In this document: positions 8,733 to 17,206 of the stretch, in pieces | How positions within the stretch are numbered: the first letter of the stretch is position 1 | Layout: each line of letters starts with the position of its first letter | NCBI RefSeq assembly: GCF_013141715.1 | Contig: NZ_WHOA01000041.1 | Span: 29,060-93,059 of the forward strand | DNA length: 64,000 nucleotides | Source: Paenibacillus phytorum | Lineage (GTDB): Bacteria; Bacillota; Bacilli; Paenibacillales; NBRC-103111 | Reading direction: 5' to 3' | Notes under the pieces: model-generated | What the model was told of the DNA's origin: nothing | Database searches by the model: none | Seen by the model: only the letters and a program-made list of their open reading frames with translations | Translations under genes and position numbers: made by a program

Positions 8733-8943
8733 TCCCCTCCAGGTGCCGTTCCAATATATAAATATCCGTTATGGCTTGCAGCCGTAGTTACGCCAAATAA
8801 TGAGCCTTCCGGATCATGCCAGCTTCCGATAATGATACGATTCCGCCACAAGCACGTAATCTTCATCCGCAGACAAGGCAACCCCGTTCGCAAAATAGAG
8901 ACCTTCTAATAGGACTGTCGTCTGTTTGGTCATTGGATCACCT
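8733..8943 (-). pseudogene. Remnant of a second SMP-30-like gene with internal deletion
   Basis: On the minus strand this encodes a stretch clearly related to the C-terminal part of the intact SMP-30-like gene at 10396-11559 (shared IGSWHDPEG and HNGYLYIGTAPGG). DNA alignment by eye shows bases 8733-8832 match about 10433-10529, and 8828-8943 match about 10800-10910. About 275 bp are therefore missing, and the join lies at the pentamer GATAA present at both edges of the deleted segment. No start or rest of the gene remains. Confidence 0.75.
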
Positions 8944-8948
8944 TTCCC

Positions 8949-9197
8949 GAAGGACATCGATTTCAAGAAGAAAAAACAATTGACGTACAAGACCTACAAG
9001 AAGGACTTGGCATTACAATCGGGCCTGAATTGTTTCTCAAAAACCAGCCAAAAATTAAAATTGGTAATCTTAAGCAATTGAATTGGCGTCGTGTGGCATT
9101 AGCTTATCCATCGATTCAATGTGTTTCCCCAGCAGTTCAAGCGTTCCTTTCAGTGGCACAGGGCATATTTACAAATGAAAATGATTTGCCGACCTAA
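8949..9197 (+). pseudogene. C-terminal fragment of a LysR-type regulator
   Basis: An 83-codon open stretch ending in TAA at 9195-9197. Its translation includes LQEGLGITIGPELFLKN and ends GIFTNENDLPT, which is the typical end of a LysR substrate-binding domain. There is no start codon with a ribosome site and no helix-turn-helix. It begins directly where the SMP-30 remnant ends, so two gene fragments are fused back to back. Not expected to be functional. Confidence 0.6.
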
Positions 9198-9508
9198 ACG
9201 TACACAACTAGGAATCCTTTGGGATTTGATTCACAAGATGATTAGCCGAGTAGATGTTCTAACTGGGGTTTAGCATTTTTAGGTTCGCCCCTTAATTTCA
9301 TCAACACGGATTACTTGTCCAAGAGCCGTGAACCACCCCTAGGATGACTATATTCGTCACGACAGAATCTCCCACCTTGCCCACATCTCTTGTGGGTTTA
9401 ATTCGTATATTTGGTTTTCCCTAAACATGAATTGGTGCATAATAAATTCCCTTCGAATCGTTGCAAAATCTTCATGGAAATTCTTAATAAAATCATTGAT
9501 TTCTTTCG
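9198..9508. other. Intergenic stretch, no intact gene
   Basis: No convincing gene. Short minus-strand open stretches exist but lack starts and show in-frame stops; they may be further gene debris. A small hairpin CCCACA/TGTGGG lies near 9378-9397. Confidence 0.5.
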
Positions 9509-9542
9509 AAAAACAAAAGCCCAAGCGTTAACTCGCTTGAGC
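9509..9542 (-). terminator. Intrinsic terminator of the SDR operon
   Basis: On the minus strand: stem GCTCAAGCG / CGCTTGGGC (one wobble) with a 6-base loop, followed by TTTTGTTTTT. It lies 40 bases past the stop of the last operon gene. Confidence 0.85.
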
Positions 9543-9582
9543 TCTTATAGGTTGGGCAATGGTACATGTGATGGACGTCGCT

Positions 9583-10371
9583 TTATTTGAACCGCTGCGC
9601 TTGCCTTGAAGGCATAATGGTAAGTTCCGAAATGTTGACATGCTCAGGCTGCTCTAGTGCATAGAGTGCTGCCTCGGCAACATCATCGGGATGTAACGGC
9701 AAGACGTTCGAAGCAAACGCGCGGATTTCATCCTCGGAATACCCGGCCACCTGAGAAAATTCCGTTGCCACCGCCCCCGGCTGAATCGTAGTAATGCGAA
9801 TCCCCTGAGAAAGTGTCTCCAAACGCAATGCAGACGCTATGGCGTTAACGCCGTATTTAGTCGCGCTGTATGGGCCTCCTCCGGCAATCACTTCCTTGCC
9901 GGCAATCGAGGAGATGATAATGACATCTCCCTTACCCTGACCCAGCATCGGGTGGAGCCCATACCGCAGTGTCAGCATAAGACCGTGCACATTGGTCCTG
10001 TACATCTCCTCCCACCTTTCCAGATCCACATCTACCAAAGTACTTCGATATCCGAATCCGGCATTGGCGACTACAATGTCAAGACGCCCCCAGCGATTAA
10101 TAATTGCATTGACCACATGCTGTACTTCTTCAGCATTTTGAATATCAGCAGTTACCGCCATAACCTCGTACAATTCCTCTTTATGCAATTCATGAACCAG
10201 CTCATCCAATCGTTCCCGCCGGCGTGCCACTACGGTCACATGTGCGCCGCGCTTTGCCAGCTTCCTAGCAATCGATGCTCCAATGCCGCTGCTGGCGCCT
10301 GTCACCAAGGCTACTTTGCCGGCCAGACTCTCCTTCGCATTCCATGATAACGCTAAATCATCCAGTTTCAT
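9583..10371 (-). CDS. Short-chain dehydrogenase/reductase
   Basis: A 262-aa classical SDR. It carries the NAD(P)-binding motif TGASSGIG (about residues 24-31), the structural NAG motif near 104, the catalytic Ser near 155 and YSATK with the catalytic Tyr and Lys near 168-172. The substrate is unknown. It is the last gene of a four-gene minus-strand operon (SDR, MDR dehydrogenase, SMP-30-like, this SDR) and is followed by a good terminator. The operon content suggests stepwise oxidation or reduction of one small molecule. Confidence 0.9.
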   Translation of the reverse strand: MKLDDLALSWNAKESLAGKVALVTGASSGIGASIARKLAKRGAHVTVVARRRERLDELVHELHKEELYEVMAVTADIQNAEEVQHVVNAIINRWGRLDIVVANAGFGYRSTLVDVDLERWEEMYRTNVHGLMLTLRYGLHPMLGQGKGDVIIISSIAGKEVIAGGGPYSATKYGVNAIASALRLETLSQGIRITTIQPGAVATEFSQVAGYSEDEIRAFASNVLPLHPDDVAEAALYALEQPEHVNISELTIMPSRQAQRFK

Positions 10372-10395
10372 TTCGCACCCTCCCGGATTCCAACA

Positions 10396-11559
10396 TTATT
10401 TTGTTAAAAGCACGCGATGAAGGCCCAGGCTACCTCCAGGTGCCGTTCCTATATATAAATATCCGTTATGTTTTATTGCTGTAGTTATGCCGTACAGTGT
10501 GCCTTCTGGATCGTGCCAGCTTCCGATAAGCTCTCCCTGCGGGCTGAGCTCCACAGCAAGCCCATGCTTCACCGGTGCGCTTGCACCGCTTAGCAGCGAC
10601 TGCGGTATTTTGGCCATGGTACTGGCCAACCAAGGGTTGCTATGCATCTGATCTACAAAGGAAAGGCGAGTCGTGAAGATACCGACCCAGAAATGACCTT
10701 GCTCATCACGCGTAATGTTGTCTGGAAAGCCTGCGAGATTGTCCGCAAAAATATCAGATGTCCCTTTCTTTGGACCCTTGAGCCAGTATCTGGTCAACTG
10801 ATAATGATAGGATTCCGCCACAAGCACAAAATCTTCATCCACAGACAAGGCAACCCCGTTTGCAAAATAGAGCCCCTCTAACAGGATAGTCGTCTGCTTG
10901 GTCTTTGGATCATACTTCAGCAAACGTCCATGCGGCTTGTTCTCGGCAATTTCCTTGAAGGTCACGCTGCCATAGTTCGAGGTATCGGAGAAATAAATTG
11001 CGCCGTCCTTGGCAATATCAAGCTCGTTAGCTAAATAGATCGGCTTGCCGTCCACTTGATCGGCCAATACCTCTATGCTCCCGGATGGGTTTATAGATAG
11101 CAGTCCCTTCTTGACATCAGTAACGATCAAATTGCCATTGGCATCGAATATAAGCCCATTAGGCGTTCCTTTGGTGTCTGCAAACACTTGGGCCTTTTGT
11201 GGATTGCCCTCTGCATCGAAAGCAACCTTGTAAATTTTCCCGTCAGAATCTCCTGTGTATAGCTGGCCTTCCTTATCGAAGGTAATGAATTCCGGGGATT
11301 TAGGGGCATCAGTAACAAGCTGAGCAGAGCTGAGTTTGTTGTTCTGTTTCCAAGGGCCCGATTCCTCAAAAGAGGGGGCCGTCGGCGCGGACCATTTTGC
11401 CGGTTCGATCGGTGAAGGAATAAGCAAGAAAACGATCATTCCGAGAACGAGCAACGTAAGTAGTGATAACAAAAATCTGCGTACTATTTTACGCGGTGAG
11501 CCTTTCGGACGATTCACGCCTTCAGTAGATTTAACGGAGCGAACTTGTGTATTTGGCAT
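10396..11559 (-). CDS. SMP-30/strictosidine-synthase-like beta-propeller, membrane-anchored
   Basis: A 387-aa protein. Residues 27-50 form one hydrophobic membrane anchor after a Lys/Arg-rich start, so the propeller probably faces outside. The rest reads as a six-bladed propeller of the SMP-30 / gluconolactonase / strictosidine-synthase-like group, with 'FADNLAGFPDNITRDEQGHFWVG' typical of that fold and of animal APMAP proteins. Such proteins are often lactonases or hydrolases with a central calcium. It lies in an operon with two SDRs and an MDR dehydrogenase. A broken second copy of its 3' part lies at 8733-8943. The substrate is unknown. Confidence 0.8.
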   Translation of the reverse strand: MPNTQVRSVKSTEGVNRPKGSPRKIVRRFLLSLLTLLVLGMIVFLLIPSPIEPAKWSAPTAPSFEESGPWKQNNKLSSAQLVTDAPKSPEFITFDKEGQLYTGDSDGKIYKVAFDAEGNPQKAQVFADTKGTPNGLIFDANGNLIVTDVKKGLLSINPSGSIEVLADQVDGKPIYLANELDIAKDGAIYFSDTSNYGSVTFKEIAENKPHGRLLKYDPKTKQTTILLEGLYFANGVALSVDEDFVLVAESYHYQLTRYWLKGPKKGTSDIFADNLAGFPDNITRDEQGHFWVGIFTTRLSFVDQMHSNPWLASTMAKIPQSLLSGASAPVKHGLAVELSPQGELIGSWHDPEGTLYGITTAIKHNGYLYIGTAPGGSLGLHRVLLTK

Positions 11560-11590
11560 TAGAGTGCCTCCTGTGTCTTTTATGTGAGAA

Positions 11591-12601
11591 TTAAATTTGG
11601 ACTACGATTTTACCGAAATATTGCTTTCCTTCAGCCAAGAGCGCGAATGCTTCTCCAATTCGCTCCAGAGGGAATACACGGTCAACGAAGGGATGTAAAC
11701 GATGATGGGCAATCGCTCGATTCATCTTTTCAAAGTGATCCCGGTTGCCGACTTGACTGCCACGAACAGTCGCGGCTTTCTGCAAGATGCCCGTGACATC
11801 ATATTCCGGAATGGTCAAGCCCGATAAGAACCCGACCATACTCACGGTTCCTCCAATTCGAAGCGCATTTATGGATTTGGCCATCGTTGCCGCTCCTCCA
11901 ACATCTAGAACATGATCGACGCCGCCAGTCAGTTCTAACACTGCTTTATCCCAATCGGGAACTTCCGAATAATTGATCGTTTGCCATGCACCGAGAGCTT
12001 TTGCTCGTTCCAGCTTGTCGTTGCTGCTCGATGTGATGATCGCTCGTGCTCCAGCCATAAGAGCGAATTGAAGCCCGAAGATAGAAACCCCGCCTGTTCC
12101 TTGCAGCAGCACGGTATCCCCCGCTTGCAAACCACCGTATTCGATTAGCATGCTCCATGCGGTTAATGCCGCGATCGGCAAGGTTGCAGCCTCCTCCCAA
12201 GTGAGGTGATCGGGAATATGGACAATTCCGTCTTCATGTAGAACGACATATTCAGCCGCTACTCCGTTCAACGGACCTCCCAGACTGTCTTCTAATACAC
12301 CCGGTCTTGGGTTGCCGGCAAAAAATCGTTGTTGCAAATTACCCGCTACTCGGTGTCCGACCTGAAACCTTGTTACTCCTTGGCCAACGGCTACAATTTC
12401 TCCCGCTCCGTCTGATAATGGAATGAAGGGGAATTTGATTTCAATCGGCATTAATCCGCTGAGGATCACTAGATCCCGGTAATTGAGAGAAGCTGCCTTC
12501 ATGCGGATTAGTACCTCATGGGGGCCTGGCGTTGGTATGTCGAGTTCCGTTAAGTTTAATTCCTCAAAGCCGAAGCCGTTTGTCAGTTGTATAGCTTTCA
12601 T
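11591..12601 (-). CDS. Zinc-independent MDR-family NAD(P)-dependent alcohol dehydrogenase
   Basis: A 336-aa medium-chain dehydrogenase/reductase. The GroES-like N-terminal half has 'RMKAASLNYRDLVILSG', and the Rossmann half has the nucleotide-binding stretch LLQGTGGVSIFGLQFA near residue 155. The GHE zinc motif and the structural-zinc cysteines are absent, as in quinone-oxidoreductase-like MDR enzymes. Its start overlaps the upstream SDR stop by four bases (ATGA), which implies translational coupling. The substrate is unknown; it probably works with the flanking SDRs. Confidence 0.85.
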   Translation of the reverse strand: MKAIQLTNGFGFEELNLTELDIPTPGPHEVLIRMKAASLNYRDLVILSGLMPIEIKFPFIPLSDGAGEIVAVGQGVTRFQVGHRVAGNLQQRFFAGNPRPGVLEDSLGGPLNGVAAEYVVLHEDGIVHIPDHLTWEEAATLPIAALTAWSMLIEYGGLQAGDTVLLQGTGGVSIFGLQFALMAGARAIITSSSNDKLERAKALGAWQTINYSEVPDWDKAVLELTGGVDHVLDVGGAATMAKSINALRIGGTVSMVGFLSGLTIPEYDVTGILQKAATVRGSQVGNRDHFEKMNRAIAHHRLHPFVDRVFPLERIGEAFALLAEGKQYFGKIVVQI

Positions 12602-13449
12602 CGAATTGTCCTCCCTGCAAGATCAGATTGATTACCTGTATTCTTATAATTATTAGTATTGCCGGATCCTCCGCGTGGACGAAGCATGCCTCCAACAAGT
12701 CGAAGACCTTGCTTGCGTGTTATGAATCGCGATAACTGCGCCCCGATATAATTCTGCACACCCGGAACAACATATATTTTCCCTTCCTTCAAAGCACGAA
12801 GTGCAACCTCTACGACTCTTTCCGGCGTATCTTTCTTTCCGACAGAGGCTTCTTCCGTTCCTACAACATTAAAGAAGCTGGTGTCCGTCGAACCGGGACA
12901 AAGTGCGAAGAATTTGATACCTCGGTCGCGGTTTTCCCACCATAACGCTTGAGTAAACGATAAGACGAAAGCTTTCGTCGCCCCATATACTGCCATAAAG
13001 GGAAGCGGTTGAAATCCAGCGGTTGAAGCCACATTAATAACTGCTCCTGAGTTTTTTCGCAACATGTTTGGCAGGAACAAGTGCGTCATATCTACAACAG
13101 CAGCGACATTGAGCATCACTTCTTCATGTTGACGCTCACCTGACACTTGCTCGAACAAACCATGTGTAGCAAAGCCTGCATTATTGATTAGCAGTTCGAT
13201 ATCCACTTTCAAAAGTTCACATTGCCGATATAACTCGCTGGGTGCGCCCTCTTTCGCAAGATCCATTGAGATAACCTCAGCTTTGATGCCATACTTCTTT
13301 CTAAGCTCTTCTGCCAGGCTCTCAAGCTTATTCGTTGATCGAGCCACGAGTACCAAGTGGCTGCCTTGTTTGGCTAGTTGTCTCGCGAATTGTTCTCCAA
13401 TACCGGAAGAAGCTCCAGTGACAAGCGTCCATTTTCCTTGAATCTTCAT
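12598..13449 (-). CDS. Short-chain dehydrogenase/reductase, first gene of the operon
   Basis: A 283-aa SDR of the DltE/YqjQ-like kind: TGASSGIG at residues 11-18, NNAGFATHG near 90, Ser near 142 and YGATK near 155. A basic C-terminal tail ends the protein. It is the promoter-proximal gene of the operon and is preceded by AAAGGAGACT. It is probably controlled by the divergent TetR gene at 13730 through the inverted repeats at 13487-13570. Substrate unknown. Confidence 0.9.
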   Translation of the reverse strand: MKIQGKWTLVTGASSGIGEQFARQLAKQGSHLVLVARSTNKLESLAEELRKKYGIKAEVISMDLAKEGAPSELYRQCELLKVDIELLINNAGFATHGLFEQVSGERQHEEVMLNVAAVVDMTHLFLPNMLRKNSGAVINVASTAGFQPLPFMAVYGATKAFVLSFTQALWWENRDRGIKFFALCPGSTDTSFFNVVGTEEASVGKKDTPERVVEVALRALKEGKIYVVPGVQNYIGAQLSRFITRKQGLRLVGGMLRPRGGSGNTNNYKNTGNQSDLAGRTIR

Positions 13450-13486
13450 AGTGTTAGTCTCCTTTTAAATACTATGTTATAATATA

Positions 13487-13570
13487 GAAACACTGTTACC
13501 TATTGAGTATAAGTAACTCCTATTACCCAAAAAAGATAAGAATCATTGCACCGTTTGGTAACAGTGTTTC
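13487..13570. promoter_or_regulatory. Divergent control region with perfect 14-bp inverted repeats
   Basis: GAAACACTGTTACC (13487-13500) and its exact reverse complement GGTAACAGTGTTTC (13557-13570) lie 56 bp apart between the SDR operon and the TetR gene. Each half also contains its own small dyad AACA-C-TGTT. The left copy is adjacent to an A+T-rich TATATTATAAC -10-like sequence reading toward the SDR operon. Most likely these are two binding sites of the TetR protein, possibly allowing looping. Confidence 0.7.
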
Positions 13571-13729
13571 CGATTGGTTTGATTGTAACCCGCCTTTTCT
13601 AGAAAGTCAATATGCTCTTTGAACATCAAACGTCTCATTGACAACTGCTTAACAACTGTATAAAATTCCTTGCAAGAGAGTCAGGAAATTTGTTCCCTGA
13701 TGCAAACACGATAACCGAAGGTGATGATT

Positions 13730-14389
13730 ATGAGCGGTCAAGATATCTCCTCCAATGCGAACTCACGAGTGTTGAAAACCTACCAAGAGGCTCGCTTGCA
13801 AAATACCGAAAATCTCCGCAAGCTCGTTGTTGATGCTGCGGCAACGCTCTTGCAAGAAGAGGGGCCGGAAGCCGTAACGGTGCGTAAAGTATCGCAGAAA
13901 ATGGGTTGCTCGACAAAAATTATTTATAGCTTGTTTGTTAATAAAGAGGGCTTGGCTCAGCAGTTGTATCTGGATGGTTGTAAGCTTCTCGCAAACGAAT
14001 TCGAGGCGACGCCGCAAGCTGCTGATCCAGTACAGCATATGATTAATTTAGGCGAAACCTTTTGGCAATTCGGGCAGCGTTACTCCAGCTATTATAAGCT
14101 GATGTTCGGAGGAGCCTTTGCAGATTTCAAACCGGACGAGGAAAGTGTACATGGCACCGTAACAGCCATGCGGCAATTAATAACCGTGATCAGCAATGCG
14201 CAAGAGCAAGGACTAATTCCCGCCCAGTATGACACGGAATCCATTGTACGTATAGTCTGGTCCTCTCTCCACGGCGTTATTCATCTTTACATGGGAGGAC
14301 ACTTGGGAGATGTACAATCGGCCCATGCGGTATACAAGCAAACGTTGTCTTTAATTGCCAGATCATTGTTGCCAGATCATATCATCTAA
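13730..14389 (+). CDS. TetR/AcrR-family regulator of the SDR operon
   Basis: A 219-aa regulator with the HTH at about residues 44-75 (VTVRKVSQKMGCSTKIIYSL and following) and a C-terminal helical domain of WHG type. Three in-frame starts (13721, 13724, 13730) are possible; GAAGGTGATG best serves ATG 13730. It is divergent from a four-gene oxidoreductase operon with a perfect inverted repeat between them, so it is the probable local repressor. A 14-bp palindrome ATCCCCTAGGGGAT follows the stop (14396-14409). Confidence 0.88.
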   Translation: MSGQDISSNANSRVLKTYQEARLQNTENLRKLVVDAAATLLQEEGPEAVTVRKVSQKMGCSTKIIYSLFVNKEGLAQQLYLDGCKLLANEFEATPQAADPVQHMINLGETFWQFGQRYSSYYKLMFGGAFADFKPDEESVHGTVTAMRQLITVISNAQEQGLIPAQYDTESIVRIVWSSLHGVIHLYMGGHLGDVQSAHAVYKQTLSLIARSLLPDHII

Positions 14390-14491
14390 AGGGGGATCCC
14401 CTAGGGGATGAGCGAATTTTGATCTAATGCTGACTGACAATTCATACTCGCCGGGGACTTTTAACGGTAGATATAAATGCCATGCTCCTCT

Positions 14492-14543
14492 GTAAACGTC
14501 AAATAGCCCCCAATTTGAAAGATGGGGGCTATTTGACGTTTAC
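14492..14543. repeat. Perfect 20-bp inverted repeat, 12-base loop
   Basis: Arms 14492-14511 and 14524-14543 are exact reverse complements, starting GTAAACGTCAAATAGCCCCC, with the loop AATTTGAAAGAT. There is no T-run on either side. The transcribed hairpin would be very stable. It could be a factor-independent stop without a U-tract, a small mobile-element trace, or a protein site between the TetR and stalk-protein genes. Confidence 0.8.
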
Positions 14544-14628
14544 CCAGGGCATGACTTGTGTTTACTTTATTTGTCATATATATTAAGAAAGGAAATGTAT
14601 GGAAAAAAGGATACAGGGAGAGATATTT

Positions 14629-15291
14629 ATGAAAAAAATGATAGTTTCGATTGTAGGGATTTCTATGATTTTTGGTGCAGCAGGTGGAGTTTACGCAGGA
14701 GCTAATTTGCAAGAAATTAAAGCTTATCTGAACAACGATATTAAAGTAAAGGTTAACGGAAATACTGTTCAGTTACTTGACGCTCAAGGGAATGTAGTGA
14801 CTCCTATTACATACGATGGAAGTACTTATTTACCTGCAAGAGCTATTGCAAGCTCACTGAACGTAGCTGTAGATTATGATGCTGCATCAAATAGTGTTTT
14901 GTTTGGAGAAAAAGTCGAGGGTACTCCTGTTAATGCTATCCAAACTTTTTATCAAGCTATTAAAGACCCGAATTTAACTAAATATAAAAATAAGGATTAT
15001 GGGGAAGTCATTAAGAATACAGAATCTTCCGGATCCAATTTCACATTAGAGCCGAAAGGGAAGTATCAAAAACTTTATTTACAAGTTGCTGCTATAGGTT
15101 CAGAGGTTGAAATAAAAATTCAAGACAAAAATAGCGTTTTACTTAAACAAGACACAGTGAAGATAGATGATGGATTAAAAACAATCGAAGTTAATGTGGC
15201 TGGACTAAATGAAGTTACTGTCATTTATTCATATGAAAATAACGATAAATCAGGTATTTTTGTACCTTTAACTACTTCTTACTATAAATAA
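14629..15291 (+). CDS. Exported protein with copper-amine-oxidase-N 'stalk' domain
   Basis: A 220-aa protein. An N-terminal signal peptide (MKKMIVSIVGISMIFGAAGG region) precedes a compact domain with 'VQLLDAQGNVVTPITYDGSTYLPARAIASSL' spacing, the Cu-amine-oxidase N-terminal/stalk domain that Paenibacillus uses on many surface proteins. The C-terminal half resembles a beta-sandwich 'NPCBM-like' carbohydrate-binding module (YQKLYLQVAAIG, TIEVNVAGLNEVTVIYSY). The start is ATG 14629 behind AGGGAGAG; an in-frame ATG at 14599 would put a charged extension before the signal peptide. A terminator follows. Likely wall-associated; ligand unknown. Confidence 0.75.
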   Translation: MKKMIVSIVGISMIFGAAGGVYAGANLQEIKAYLNNDIKVKVNGNTVQLLDAQGNVVTPITYDGSTYLPARAIASSLNVAVDYDAASNSVLFGEKVEGTPVNAIQTFYQAIKDPNLTKYKNKDYGEVIKNTESSGSNFTLEPKGKYQKLYLQVAAIGSEVEIKIQDKNSVLLKQDTVKIDDGLKTIEVNVAGLNEVTVIYSYENNDKSGIFVPLTTSYYK

Positions 15292-15319
15292 TATAAATCA
15301 AAATTTGCAGTTCAAAATG

Positions 15320-15366
15320 AAGCACCATTTACCAAGACCTTGTCTTGTAGATGAGTGCTTTTTTTG
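15320..15366 (+). terminator. Intrinsic terminator
   Basis: An interrupted stem (AAGCAC/GTGCTT, then CATTTAC/GTAGATG with one bulge, then AAGA/TCTT) followed by seven T, 28 bases after the stalk-protein stop. Confidence 0.75.
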
Positions 15367-15430
15367 CATAACATCATACCAAATGAAAAATACATTTCGT
15401 CACAGCCAGTAATGCGCGCTCCCGCAGTGG

Positions 15431-15787
15431 TTAGTTACACTGCCCTTTATCCCGTCTTTCTGTGTTCTCCTCGAATACATCCTTCGCAACTTGAATCGCA
15501 GATGCGGCGCGCGGCCATCCGGCATAAAACGCGAGATGGGTCAACGCTTCGATCAGTTCTTCTTCGGTCAAACCGTTCTCTTTTGCTAAGCGGAGATGAT
15601 AAGGAAGCTGCCCTGTAAGTCCTCCGGTGACTAGCACTGATATCGTAAGGAGACTGCGTTCCCGAAGCGATAATTGTTCTCTTCTCCAAACGTCCTCGAA
15701 GAGCACTTCTTCCGAATAGCGCACGAAAGTAGGGGCAATATTCCCAAACGATTCACGGGCGTTTGATACAATTTTTCGATGCTTCAT
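15431..15787 (-). CDS. Carboxymuconolactone decarboxylase-family protein
   Basis: A 118-aa small helical protein of the CMD/AhpD-like superfamily, recognised by 'LSLRERSLLTISVLVTGGLTGQLPYHLRLA' and the closing 'LTHLAFYAGWPRAASAIQVA'. The His in LPYHLRLA is conserved. The redox CxxC of AhpD is absent, so this is the CMD-like rather than the peroxiredoxin-reductase-like type. It lies 2 bases after a tautomerase gene on the same strand. A CMD-tautomerase pair under a divergent LysR regulator suggests degradation or detoxification of a cyclic or aromatic compound, which is inference. Confidence 0.85.
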   Translation of the reverse strand: MKHRKIVSNARESFGNIAPTFVRYSEEVLFEDVWRREQLSLRERSLLTISVLVTGGLTGQLPYHLRLAKENGLTEEELIEALTHLAFYAGWPRAASAIQVAKDVFEENTERRDKGQCN

Positions 15788-15789
15788 TC

Positions 15790-16200
15790 TTATACCTCCC
15801 CCTTGTTGTCTGGACGTTCGATCATTTGCGCAACGCCGTTACCGAATGTCCAGTCCTCGAATTCCGTGTCGACCAGTACGACGAATACGTCTTCTTTCCT
15901 CATGTTAAGCGTATTTGATAATAGGTCGGCTAACTTTCCGTAAAAGCTTATTTTCTGCTCGGTGCTTCTTCCGGATTTGAGCGTGATTTGAATATAAAGC
16001 AGCCCGTCACTTCGCTCTATGTCTAAATAATTCCGACTATAATAAAACTCGCTTGCTTTGTGTGAATGGAACACTTGAAAGTAATCGTCTTCCGGCACAT
16101 TGAAATGCTGAATTAGAGCGCTCATAATCGCACGGCTTATCATGGGCAGTTGCTGTGTCCCATATTGATTTTCCATGTAGCTTACTCTGATGAATGGCAT
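15790..16200 (-). CDS. Tautomerase-family protein (4-OT/MIF-like)
   Basis: A 136-aa protein. After removal of Met1 it starts with Pro (MPFIRVSY), the catalytic general base of the tautomerase superfamily. 'ERSDGLLYIQITLKSGRSTEQKISFYGKL' fits the second half of a fused 4-oxalocrotonate-tautomerase-like fold. It is the first gene of a two-gene operon with the CMD protein, divergent from a LysR regulator. The true substrate is unknown. Confidence 0.85.
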   Translation of the reverse strand: MPFIRVSYMENQYGTQQLPMISRAIMSALIQHFNVPEDDYFQVFHSHKASEFYYSRNYLDIERSDGLLYIQITLKSGRSTEQKISFYGKLADLLSNTLNMRKEDVFVVLVDTEFEDWTFGNGVAQMIERPDNKGEV

Positions 16201-16260
16201 TTTTATATCACTCCTTCAGCGAGATACCCTAATTGTACTTCCCGCTTCTTTATTTGTATA

Positions 16261-16288
16261 ATTGAATAAAATGATATTTTAATTCAAT
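16261..16288. promoter_or_regulatory. Candidate LysR-type binding site
   Basis: Inverted repeat ATTGAAT (16261-16267) / ATTCAAT (16282-16288) in the 110-bp gap between the tautomerase operon and the LysR gene. The size and T-rich/A-rich dyad fit a LysR recognition box. Confidence 0.5.
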
Positions 16289-16310
16289 TAATTAGATGGA
16301 GATATATACC

Positions 16311-17189
16311 ATGGACTTAAAAGAACTAACTACGTTTCAAACCATTATTCAAGAAGGAAACTTCACCAGAGCGGCAGTGAAATTGAATTACGCGCAGTCT
16401 ACGATTACAAATCAAGTCCAGCGACTGGAGAAGGAATTGGGCATCCAGCTATTCAAGCGAGGATGGGATGCGGAGTTAACAACTTCTGGACAAATTTTTG
16501 CCGCGGAAATTGACAAGCTCATTGGGCACTGGAACCATGTAACTGAGCAAGCGAAAGCTTTGCAAAGAGAGGAGATCGGCTCCCTGCATGTCGGAGGGCT
16601 AGAATCGTTGATAGAGCATGTGCTACCCAACTCACTGCGGCGATTCCGGGAACATAAACCCAAAGTATCGTGTCACTTTGTCAATGGGAACACCGACTCC
16701 CTGTCACGCGCGGTACTCCAGAATCAATTGGACTTTGCCATATGCGGAGAGCCTACCGATCTTTCTTCTTTTCACTTCGAACCGCTGTATAACGAGAACA
16801 TCTCCTTTATTGTAACGAACAGCCATCCCTTGGCCGAAAGAAACGGAATAATACCCTTTGAAGAACTGCTTAACTATCCGATGATCGTTGGAGGAAATAC
16901 CTGCTTGTATTATCTGAGGCTATCTAAGCAATATTCCCATTACACCGAAACTCCTTTTCTATATACGGTGAGTCAAATCTCGGCTATTCCCGGGTTCGTT
17001 CAGCGAATTCCTTCCGTTGGAGCCGTTCTCGATTCCACGGCGTTACCCCCGAATGTCGTGAAAATACACGTCGAACTGAAGGATTCATCCATCCCGGTCG
17101 GCCTGTTGCAATTACGTAACACGGAGTATACTTCATCATCCAAAAATCTTTTAATGCAATATGTAAAAGAGGAACTGCAACGAATCTAA
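16311..17189 (+). CDS. LysR-family transcriptional regulator
   Basis: A 292-aa regulator with a winged HTH in residues 1-60 (FQTIIQEGNFTRAAVKLNYA..., QSTITNQVQRLEKELGIQLF) and a periplasmic-binding-like effector domain after it. The start is ATG 16311 behind ATGGAGA; an in-frame ATG at 16296 is that same ribosome site. It is divergent from the tautomerase-CMD operon, which it probably activates. Inducer unknown. Confidence 0.9.
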   Translation: MDLKELTTFQTIIQEGNFTRAAVKLNYAQSTITNQVQRLEKELGIQLFKRGWDAELTTSGQIFAAEIDKLIGHWNHVTEQAKALQREEIGSLHVGGLESLIEHVLPNSLRRFREHKPKVSCHFVNGNTDSLSRAVLQNQLDFAICGEPTDLSSFHFEPLYNENISFIVTNSHPLAERNGIIPFEELLNYPMIVGGNTCLYYLRLSKQYSHYTETPFLYTVSQISAIPGFVQRIPSVGAVLDSTALPPNVVKIHVELKDSSIPVGLLQLRNTEYTSSSKNLLMQYVKEELQRI

Positions 17190-17206
17190 GCGTATTGATC
17201 TAAAGC

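Noticed and set aside
9360..9515. Short minus-strand open stretch ending near 9360
   Set aside because: No start or recognisable domain and it begins in the terminator of the SDR operon. Possibly debris, not a supported gene.
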